64,000 nt of DNA. Source: CAZUCE01 sp964619265. Lineage in GTDB: Bacteria > Planctomycetota > UBA1135 > GCA-002686595. The notes under the pieces were generated by a model that saw only the letters and a program-made list of their open reading frames with translations, ran no database searches and was not told the origin of the DNA. This document shows positions 24,968-32,966 of the stretch, piece by piece (position 1 is the stretch's first letter; each line of letters starts with the position of its first letter). A program made the translations under genes and the position numbers. Location of the stretch: positions 55,519 to 119,518 of the forward strand of contig CAZUCE010000011.1 in NCBI GenBank assembly GCA_964619265.1, written 5' to 3'.

Positions 24968-27900
24968 ATGGCTCCCCCGCTCAACCCCCAAAAGCGCGCT
25001 GCCGGCGGCGAATCCAGGAAGGCTGCGACCAAGCGATCCACCCCGGGGAAGGGTGGTTTGAAGCAGCGCTCCGGCGCGAAGACTTCCTCAGGAAAGACCG
25101 CGGCCGGCACCCTCGCGGCCAAGGCCGAGGCGCGGGCCATCGAGCTGCGCGGGGTGCGGCAGAACAACCTGGCGGGCTTCGATCTCTCGATCCCCAAGCA
25201 CCGCCTGGTAGCTGTGACCGGGGTATCCGGCTCGGGCAAGTCGTCCCTCGCTTTCGACACCTTGTTCCGGGAGGGTCAACGACGATTCCTGGAGACCCTC
25301 TCGGCCTACGCTCGCCAGTTCCTAGGGCGGATGGAAAAGCCGGACCTGGACCACGTGGACGGGCTCGCGCCGGCTATTGCGGTGGATCAGCGCGCCGTCC
25401 AGCGAGGTCCGCGCTCCACGGTCGGAACTCTCACCGAAATTTCCGACCACCTGCGTGTGCTGTACGCCCGCGCCGGCCAAGCGCGCTGCCCCGACCACGG
25501 GCACGAACTCGCGTCGCAGACGCCGGAGGCCATCGTGCGCCTGATCGGTGAGCGCTTCGCCGGACAAAAGCTCCACCTCCTGGCGCCGCTCATCCGGGAC
25601 CGAAAGGGTCAGCACAAGGCGCTGTTCGCCGACTTGACCAAGCGCGGCGTGGTTCGCGTGCGGGTGGACGGCCAGGTTTGTCGCATCGAAGAGGTTCCCG
25701 AGCTGGAGCGCTACAAGCGCCACTCCATCGAAGCCGTCGTTGACCGCCTGCTGGTTCCGGCCGAGTCCACCGGAGACGGAAGCGAACTCGCGCGCTTGCG
25801 TGAATCGCTGGGGCAGGCCCTCGAACTCAGCGAAGGCGATGTGATCGCCTTCGCCGAAGACGGTGAGCTGGGATTCTCCACCAGCCGCAGTTGCCCCGAA
25901 TGCGGCCGGGAGGCTCCCCCCCTCGAGCCGCGCCTGTTTTCGTTCAACTCGCCCCACGGCGCCTGTCCAGATTGCGATGGAATGGGCGTGCAGCGCCAGC
26001 CGTCGATCGACTCGATCGTCCTGGACGGTTCGCTGTCGATTCGCGAAGGCGCACTCGCGGTCACCCGCAAGTCAGGCGGCGCGCTGGTGTACCCGCACGT
26101 CGAGTTTGCCTTCTTGGAGCGGATCGGAGAGTCCTTTGGGTTTGACCTCGATACCCCCTGGGACGAACTCGAACAATCAGCCCGCGAAATCGTCTTGTTT
26201 GGCAGCGGCTCGGAACGCTTCCCCGACACGGCGACTTGGAACGGCAAGCGCTACCAGGGCGAGGTTCGCTGGGAACGTCGCTACAAAGGCGTGGTCCCGG
26301 CCATCGAACAGGCTGTGGCCAAGGGCGGACGACGCAGGAAGTATCTGGAGCGCTTCCTTCAAACTTCGACCTGCCGCGCCTGTCGAGGATCCAGGCTGCG
26401 CGAGGCCGCCCGTGCCGTTCGGGTCGGTGGAGCCGAGTGGGGGACTCTCCAAAGCACACCGATCGACGAACTCGGCGGCCTTCTCGCCGGTCTCGAACTC
26501 ACCAAGCGCGAGTCCGCCATTGCCGAACCGCTGCTGCTCGAAGTCCGCAGGCGTCTTGCGTTCCTCGAATCGGTTGGGCTCGGCTACCTATCCCTGGAGC
26601 GTTCCGCCGACAGCCTCTCGAGCGGGGAAGCCCAACGCATTCGCCTGGCCGCCCAGCTCGGCGCTGGCTTGCAAGGCGTCTTGTACGTCCTCGATGAGCC
26701 CTCGATCGGCCTTCACGCTCGGGATCACGGCAAGCTTCTAGGCGCGCTGTTTGCTCTGCGCGACCAAGGCAACAGTGTTTTGGTCGTCGAACACGACGAA
26801 GCCACACTACGCGCTGCCGATCACCTGATCGACGTCGGCCCCGGCGCAGGCCGGCACGGCGGACACATCGTCGCTGAAGGAACGCCCGCGCAAGTCGCCA
26901 AGGCCGACTCGCCGACCGGCCGGCTCCTGCGCGGCGAACTCGATATGCCGGCGCCACCGCAACGGCGGGCCGGCAACGGCCACTGGCTTGAGCTGCGTGG
27001 AGCGCGGGGCTACCACCTCAAATCCGTCGATCTCAAAATCCCGCTCGGCTGCTTGACCGCCATCAGTGGCGTCTCCGGCTCGGGGAAGTCGACGCTCATC
27101 AACCGGACCCTGCGGCCGGCGATGCTCACCCATCTGGACCGCGAAGGCCCCGAGACGCTCCCGTTCAAGAAGCTCGCCGGCGCAGACCAGATCGGGGATC
27201 TCATCGTGGTCGATGCCACACCGATTGGCCGAACGCCGCGCTCAAATCCGGCCACCTACACCGGCGCCTTTGGGCCGATTCGCGACCTGTTCAGCCAATT
27301 GCCGGAAGCCAAGCTTCGCGGATGGGCGCCGGGCCGCTTCTCGTTCAATGTAGAAGGGGGCCGCTGCGAAGCTTGCGGCGGCGCAGGCTCGCAACTGGTC
27401 GAGCTCCAATTCCTCGCGCCGGTCACCGTCGACTGCGAGGAGTGCGGCGGCAAGCGCTTCAACGACGAGACCCTGGCCGTGCGCTATCGCGGCCGTTCGA
27501 TCGCGGACGTGCTGGAGCTTGCCATCGACGAGGCCTTCGAGCTTTTCCAGGATCTACCTAAAATCGCCCGGCCCCTGCGCGCGCTCGTGGACGTGGGTGT
27601 GGGTTACCTCTCCCTCGGCCAGCCTTCCACGACCCTGTCCGGTGGCGAAGCCCAGCGCATCAAGCTGGCCAAGTTCTTGCAGCGCAGTCCCCGGGATCAT
27701 GCGCTGTTCCTGCTCGACGAACCCACCACCGGCCTCGCCGGCGAGGACGTCGCCCGCTTGCTCGGCGCACTGCAACGGTTGGTCGACGCAGGACACTCTG
27801 TGCTGGTGATCGAGCATGACCTCGACGTCGTTCGTGCCGCCGACTGGGTCATCGACCTGGGGCCAGAGGGCGGCTCCGAGGGCGGGACCATCGTGGTCCA

Positions 27901-30900
27901 AGGCGCCCCCGAGATCGTCGAAGCCTGCGCGGCTTCCCACACCGGCCGAGCCCTGGCCGGCGAGGCCCTGGCCAAGCGCAAACCGTTGGTCGCCGAAGCC
28001 TCGGTCGAGGTCGCTCCCGTCGATCGACTGCGCGTGGTCCGCGCTAGCACCCACAACCTGCGCGCTGTCGATGTGGACTTACCGCGCAACGGACTGTGTG
28101 TCATCACCGGGCCTTCGGGGTCGGGCAAGAGTTCCCTGGCCCTCGATACGATCCACGCGGCGGGGCAGAAGCGCTTCGTCGAGTCCCTTTCCACCTACGC
28201 ACGTCAGTTCCTTGCCTCCCGGGACCGGCCTCCGGTGGAACGGATCGAGGGACTCGGTCCTTCGGTGGCCGTCGAAGCACGCACCGCTCTCGGCTCGCCG
28301 CGCTCCACCGTGGCCACAACCACTGAGTTGCACGACCATTTGCGTGTGCTCTACGCCCGGGCCGGAACCCGGCGTTGCCCGAAGCACGGCGAAGAGCTGG
28401 TGACCAGCGGAGCCGCCACCCTGGCCAGGCGCTTCGCGACAGAACTCGACGGCCAGGCCGGTTGGGTCGTCGCCCCGATCGTGGGCGGCGGAGCTCCCAC
28501 CCGGCGCGGCGTTCTCGAGACCTGGACCGAACAGCGCGAAACCTGGACCAAGGCGGGCTTTGCAAGAGTGCTGATCGACGGGGAAGAGCAACGGCTCGAT
28601 CCCAGCAACGCTCCCCACGAGCAGGCCAGCACCCTCGACCTGGTCCTGGACCGGATGAGCTTCTCGGGGCGCACGCGCGCCAGGCTCTCCGAAGCTCTGG
28701 AGAGTTGTGGGGCCCTATCGGAAGGACGCGCCGCCGTCAGGCTGAAAGACGGCCGCCGCTTCGAGGGTTCTACCCGAGGTGCCTGCAAGACCTGCGGTTT
28801 TCAGCTCGACGGCCCCCTCGAGCCCCGGCACTTTTCGTTCAACGCGCACGTGGGTGCCTGCCCAGCCTGCGACGGTTTGGGTTCCGCCTGGCAGTGCTCC
28901 GAAGATCTTTTGTTGACCGACGCCGATCAGCCCCTGGTGATGAGCGAGGCAGGGGTCAAAACCGCGATCGCCGGCAAGCTCGGGCGCTATCTGACAAAGG
29001 GCAAGGGCTACTATGAGAACCTGCTACGCACCGTCGCGAAGAGCCACCGCATCGATCTCGACAAACCGTTCGCCTCGCTGACCGACCGCCAGCGCGCGCT
29101 GCTAATGCACGGAGAAGGCGCGCGCGAGGAGTACCGGGTTGAGATCGAAAAGCAGGGAGCCAACTTCCAGATGGAAGAGAATTTCACCGCCGGCTGGGAA
29201 GGCTTGTGCGGCGCGGTGGACGCTTGGCACAAGAAGTCAGAAGACCCCGAGTGGCGAGCCATTCTCGAGCAGGTCATGGAGCGCCGGGTGTGCAAGACCT
29301 GCCGCGGCGAGCGACTGGCCCCGGCACCCCGGGCAGCCACGATCGGCGGGCGCCGCCTTCCTGAAGTCCTGCGCGATCCGATCGAAGTAGCCACCGTTTG
29401 GCTCGCGAGCTTGATGGCCAAGGGCGGCCCGCTCTGCGGCGCACGCGGTGTGCCGGTCGAACCGGTCGTGGCCGAGCTGAGCTCGCGGGCCGGCCTCCTC
29501 GAACGCGTGGGCTTGGGCTACTTGACGCTGGATCGCTCCGTGTCGACCCTCTCCGGCGGGGAAGCCCGCCGGGTACGGCTCGCCGCGAGTCTCGGATCTC
29601 AGTTGACCGGCGTGTGCTATGTCCTCGACGAACCGACCGTCGGGCTCCACGCCTCCGACATCAACCGATTGGTCGATGCCTTGTGCGGCTTGCGCGACCT
29701 AGGCAACACCGTGCTGGTTGTCGAACATGATGAACAAGTCATGCGCCGGGCCGACTGGATCGTGGACATGGGACCTGGCTCCGGACGTCACGGGGGCACG
29801 GTGGTCGCGAGCGGAACTCCGGCCGCCTTGGCCAAGCACCCGGACGCGCCTACCGCGAGGCTCTTGCGGGGCGAACTGGAACTCCGCGGCCTCGCAGGAC
29901 TCGCTCCCGCGCTGTTGCGCGAGGACTCGCCAGCTCCCCTGAAGATCCCCGGGGTGCGGGGCGCCAAGCTGCGCAACCTCAAAAACCTGAATCTGGATGT
30001 GCACTTCGGGCAATGGCTCGGCGTTTGTGGGCCTTCCGGCTCGGGCAAGAGCACGCTCATTCTGGAGACGCTTGTCCCCGCCCTACGCGGGGAAGCCCCC
30101 GAAGGTCGCTGGAAGCGCACCGTTGGGAGCATCGGATCCGGGCTCCGCGTGGTTGTTGCGGACGCGTCTCCTATCGGCCGTTCGCCGGCCAGCGTTCCGG
30201 CCACCGCGGGAGGCGTGATGGATCCGTTGCGCGAGTGCTTTGCGCGTCTCCCCGAAGGACGCATGCGCGGCTTCGGGCCGGCGCACTTTTCCTTCAATTC
30301 GGCCCGCGGTCGCTGTCCAGCCTGCGACGGGCGCGGCGCCACGCAGGTCGAAATGCAGTTCCTCGCCGACCTGTGGCTCGAGTGCGAAGAGTGCGAAGGA
30401 CGGCGCTATCGTCCGGAGGTCCTCGACGTGCGCTATCGCGGCCAATCCATGGCCGATGTGCTAGCGATGTCGGTCTCCGAAGCGCTCGAGTTCTTTGAGC
30501 ACCAGCCCGCGGTCGCTTCGCCCCTGCGCAGCCTGGAACGTGTCGGCCTCGGCTACTTGTCGCTGGGTCAGAGTTCGACAACCTTGTCGGGAGGCGAAGC
30601 CCAGCGGATCAAGCTGGCCGCTGAACTCAAGCGCGCCGAGTCGGGTGCTCGCAGCGTCATCGTGCTCGACGAACCGTCCACTGGACTGCACGCCACAGAC
30701 CTGGTTCCCCTGGCGCGTGTTTTGCGCGGGTTGGTCGACCGTGGCGATGCGGTGATCATGATCGAACACCACACGGGTCTGCTCGCAGCCTGCGATCGGC
30801 TCGTGGAAATCGGGCCGGCGGGGGGAGCAGCTGGCGGAGAACTTCTCGCCGAGGGAACCCCCGAAGAACTGGCCCAGGACTCCAACTCGGTGACCGGACC

Positions 30901-31162
30901 CTGGCTCCAGGAATCCCTGCGAGCTGCGGGTGTGGATGCCCATCTGGTTCGGGGTGAGCAACGCCGCACCGGTCGAGCGCCCGCGAAGAGCCTCGGCCCG
31001 AGCAAGCCCACGCGCAAAAAGACCCGTAGCAAAAAATCCAGCCTGAAGACCCCAGGCCCGAAACCACCGACCGCCCAAAGTGCTGCCTCCCCCAAGACGG
31101 CCACAAGCAAGCGCGCAGCCGCTGGTCGCAAAACCCGCCCGGCCTCCCCGGATCGCGCCTGA
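24968..31162 (+). CDS. uvrA: Tandem-duplicated excinuclease ABC subunit UvrA
   Basis: The 2064-residue protein is twice the usual UvrA length of about 940. It contains four ABC ATPase halves. Walker A sites (G-V/P-SGSGKS) lie near residues 84, 700, 1047 and 1687. Signature motifs are LSSGEAQRI (about 549, with Ser replacing the first Gly of LSGGE), LSGGEAQRI (890), LSGGEARRV (1528) and LSGGEAQRI (1872). Each has its LDEP Walker B. UvrA zinc modules (C-x2-C…C-x2-C) occur in both copies. A UvrB-binding-like segment (LTKRGVVRVRVDGQVCRI) is clear in copy 1 and diverged in copy 2. The N-terminal about 60 and C-terminal about 70 residues are Lys/Ser/Pro-rich. UvrA scans DNA for lesions and loads UvrB. 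Chlamydiae have a similar double UvrA. Start ATG 24968; GTG 24923 is also possible. Confidence 0.96.
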   Translation: MAPPLNPQKRAAGGESRKAATKRSTPGKGGLKQRSGAKTSSGKTAAGTLAAKAEARAIELRGVRQNNLAGFDLSIPKHRLVAVTGVSGSGKSSLAFDTLFREGQRRFLETLSAYARQFLGRMEKPDLDHVDGLAPAIAVDQRAVQRGPRSTVGTLTEISDHLRVLYARAGQARCPDHGHELASQTPEAIVRLIGERFAGQKLHLLAPLIRDRKGQHKALFADLTKRGVVRVRVDGQVCRIEEVPELERYKRHSIEAVVDRLLVPAESTGDGSELARLRESLGQALELSEGDVIAFAEDGELGFSTSRSCPECGREAPPLEPRLFSFNSPHGACPDCDGMGVQRQPSIDSIVLDGSLSIREGALAVTRKSGGALVYPHVEFAFLERIGESFGFDLDTPWDELEQSAREIVLFGSGSERFPDTATWNGKRYQGEVRWERRYKGVVPAIEQAVAKGGRRRKYLERFLQTSTCRACRGSRLREAARAVRVGGAEWGTLQSTPIDELGGLLAGLELTKRESAIAEPLLLEVRRRLAFLESVGLGYLSLERSADSLSSGEAQRIRLAAQLGAGLQGVLYVLDEPSIGLHARDHGKLLGALFALRDQGNSVLVVEHDEATLRAADHLIDVGPGAGRHGGHIVAEGTPAQVAKADSPTGRLLRGELDMPAPPQRRAGNGHWLELRGARGYHLKSVDLKIPLGCLTAISGVSGSGKSTLINRTLRPAMLTHLDREGPETLPFKKLAGADQIGDLIVVDATPIGRTPRSNPATYTGAFGPIRDLFSQLPEAKLRGWAPGRFSFNVEGGRCEACGGAGSQLVELQFLAPVTVDCEECGGKRFNDETLAVRYRGRSIADVLELAIDEAFELFQDLPKIARPLRALVDVGVGYLSLGQPSTTLSGGEAQRIKLAKFLQRSPRDHALFLLDEPTTGLAGEDVARLLGALQRLVDAGHSVLVIEHDLDVVRAADWVIDLGPEGGSEGGTIVVQGAPEIVEACAASHTGRALAGEALAKRKPLVAEASVEVAPVDRLRVVRASTHNLRAVDVDLPRNGLCVITGPSGSGKSSLALDTIHAAGQKRFVESLSTYARQFLASRDRPPVERIEGLGPSVAVEARTALGSPRSTVATTTELHDHLRVLYARAGTRRCPKHGEELVTSGAATLARRFATELDGQAGWVVAPIVGGGAPTRRGVLETWTEQRETWTKAGFARVLIDGEEQRLDPSNAPHEQASTLDLVLDRMSFSGRTRARLSEALESCGALSEGRAAVRLKDGRRFEGSTRGACKTCGFQLDGPLEPRHFSFNAHVGACPACDGLGSAWQCSEDLLLTDADQPLVMSEAGVKTAIAGKLGRYLTKGKGYYENLLRTVAKSHRIDLDKPFASLTDRQRALLMHGEGAREEYRVEIEKQGANFQMEENFTAGWEGLCGAVDAWHKKSEDPEWRAILEQVMERRVCKTCRGERLAPAPRAATIGGRRLPEVLRDPIEVATVWLASLMAKGGPLCGARGVPVEPVVAELSSRAGLLERVGLGYLTLDRSVSTLSGGEARRVRLAASLGSQLTGVCYVLDEPTVGLHASDINRLVDALCGLRDLGNTVLVVEHDEQVMRRADWIVDMGPGSGRHGGTVVASGTPAALAKHPDAPTARLLRGELELRGLAGLAPALLREDSPAPLKIPGVRGAKLRNLKNLNLDVHFGQWLGVCGPSGSGKSTLILETLVPALRGEAPEGRWKRTVGSIGSGLRVVVADASPIGRSPASVPATAGGVMDPLRECFARLPEGRMRGFGPAHFSFNSARGRCPACDGRGATQVEMQFLADLWLECEECEGRRYRPEVLDVRYRGQSMADVLAMSVSEALEFFEHQPAVASPLRSLERVGLGYLSLGQSSTTLSGGEAQRIKLAAELKRAESGARSVIVLDEPSTGLHATDLVPLARVLRGLVDRGDAVIMIEHHTGLLAACDRLVEIGPAGGAAGGELLAEGTPEELAQDSNSVTGPWLQESLRAAGVDAHLVRGEQRRTGRAPAKSLGPSKPTRKKTRSKKSSLKTPGPKPPTAQSAASPKTATSKRAAAGRKTRPASPDRA

Positions 31163-31169
31163 TTCAGCC

Positions 31170-32966
31170 ATGCGCCCCGATAACCCTTTGATCGTCCAGT
31201 CGGACCGCAGCCTCCTGCTGCATACCGTCCGTGCCGTAGTGGATGAACAAGGCGAGCCGATTCGCGATGACAACGGAGTGCCCCAGACCGAAGAGCACCC
31301 GCGATTCGCTGCCGCACGCGACGCACTCGCGACATTTGCTGAGCTGGAGAAGAGCCCCGACTACTTGCATTCCTACCGGCTGACGCCGATTTCGATCTGG
31401 AATGCGGCCGCCCTGGGACTGTGTGCCGAGGACGTCCAGAAGCTTCTGGAGGACTACGCCTGCGTCCCTGTCCCGGCCAGTGTGCTCCAGGAAGTGCGGG
31501 GCTGGTTCGAACGCTACGGCCTTCTGGCGATCGAGCGCAAGGACGAGCGCTTCCGATTGACAAGCCGTGAACCGGGCGTCTTGCGCGAGATCCTTGGGTT
31601 CGAATCGATCCGCGAGTTGCTCCAAGTCGAAGGGACCGAGGACGAGCCGGTTTGCCATCTGGACGAACTGACCCGTGGAACCTTGAAACAAGCGCTCATC
31701 CGCATCGGTTATCCGGTCGACGATCGCGGTGGCTACGCGGAGGGAGATCCGCTGGAGATCCAACTCGCCGAAACCGAAGGGGGCTTCCAGTTGCGGAGCT
31801 ACCAACGCGAAGCGGCCCAGGCTTTCCATCAGGGCGGCACGGTTCGCGGAGGGAGCGGCGTCGTTGTTTTGCCCTGCGGAGCCGGAAAGACCGTTGTGGC
31901 CTTGGCGGCCATGGAGCTGGTCGGAACCAAGACGTTGATTCTGACGACCAACACCGTGGCGGTTCGCCAGTGGCGGGAGGAGATCCTAGCCAAGACCGAA
32001 CTCACCGAAGCCGAGGTGGGGGAGTACACCGGCGAAGCCAAGCTGGTCCGCCCGGTCACCATCTCCACGTACCAAATGCTCACGTGGCGACGCTCCAAGT
32101 CCGGTGAATTCGAGCACTTCGAACTGTTCCGCCAGGTCAATTGGGGCCTGGTTGTCTACGACGAAGTTCACCTCCTGCCGGCCCCGATTTTTCGCGTGAC
32201 CGCCGAATTGCAGGCGCGCCGGCGGCTCGGCCTGACGGCCACTTTGGTCCGCGAGGACGGCAAGGAAGATGAAGTTTTCTGCCTGATCGGGCCCAAGCGT
32301 TTTGAGTTGCCCTGGAAGGTCTTGGAAACCCAGGGGTTTATTGCAACCGCACGCTGCGTCGAAGTCCGGGTCCCCCTGGAAGAAGCCACCCAACGCGCCT
32401 ACGACCTGGCCGGGGCTCGCGCGAAGTTTCGGGTGGCCTCCGAAAACCCAGCTAAGATGGCCGTCGTGCGCTCGATCGTCGAAGCTCACCCTGAAGGGCG
32501 CATCCTGGTTATCGGCCAATTTCTCGACCAGCTCGAAAAGCTCTCCGGCGAACTCGGTGCGCCCTTGATCACCGGCAAGACTCCCAACCCCGACCGCGAG
32601 CGGCTCTACTCTGCCTTCCGCGAGGGGAGCCAGCGCATTCTGGTCGTCTCGAAGGTTGGCAACTTTGCTATCGACCTTCCCGATGCCAACGTCGCCATCC
32701 AAATCTCGGGCACATTCGGATCACGGCAGGAAGAAGCCCAGCGGTTGGGCCGCATCCTGCGCCCCAAATCCGACGGAGCCGCCGCGGTTTTCTTCGCGGT
32801 GACCAGCCTTGGAACCCGCGACCAGGAGTTTGCGCAGAAGCGGCAGCTGTTCCTCACCGAGCAGGGATACGCGTTTGAGATCGTGGAAGTCGGCCGGGAC
32901 GGCCCGACGTCCGACCTCGTCAAGAACCTTGCGGGAGACGGGGCCAAAGCGCCCCTGAGGTCATGA
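31170..32966 (+). CDS. XPB/Rad25-type superfamily 2 DNA helicase
   Basis: The 598-residue protein begins 7 bases after uvrA. The N-terminal domain starts NPLIVQSDRSLLL and contains FAELEKSPDYLHSYRLTPISIWNA, typical of bacterial and archaeal XPB. Helicase motifs follow: LPCGAGKT (Walker A, about residue 233), DEVH box in VVYDEVHLLPA, GLTATLVRED with the XPB-specific RED motif, then ISGTFGSRQEEAQRLGRILRPK (motifs V/VI, read in two parts). Eukaryotic XPB opens DNA in TFIIH-dependent repair and transcription. In bacteria it is found in scattered phyla, including actinobacteria. The 4-base overlap with the next gene (ATGA) supports a two-protein unit. Confidence 0.94.
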   Translation: MRPDNPLIVQSDRSLLLHTVRAVVDEQGEPIRDDNGVPQTEEHPRFAAARDALATFAELEKSPDYLHSYRLTPISIWNAAALGLCAEDVQKLLEDYACVPVPASVLQEVRGWFERYGLLAIERKDERFRLTSREPGVLREILGFESIRELLQVEGTEDEPVCHLDELTRGTLKQALIRIGYPVDDRGGYAEGDPLEIQLAETEGGFQLRSYQREAAQAFHQGGTVRGGSGVVVLPCGAGKTVVALAAMELVGTKTLILTTNTVAVRQWREEILAKTELTEAEVGEYTGEAKLVRPVTISTYQMLTWRRSKSGEFEHFELFRQVNWGLVVYDEVHLLPAPIFRVTAELQARRRLGLTATLVREDGKEDEVFCLIGPKRFELPWKVLETQGFIATARCVEVRVPLEEATQRAYDLAGARAKFRVASENPAKMAVVRSIVEAHPEGRILVIGQFLDQLEKLSGELGAPLITGKTPNPDRERLYSAFREGSQRILVVSKVGNFAIDLPDANVAIQISGTFGSRQEEAQRLGRILRPKSDGAAAVFFAVTSLGTRDQEFAQKRQLFLTEQGYAFEIVEVGRDGPTSDLVKNLAGDGAKAPLRS

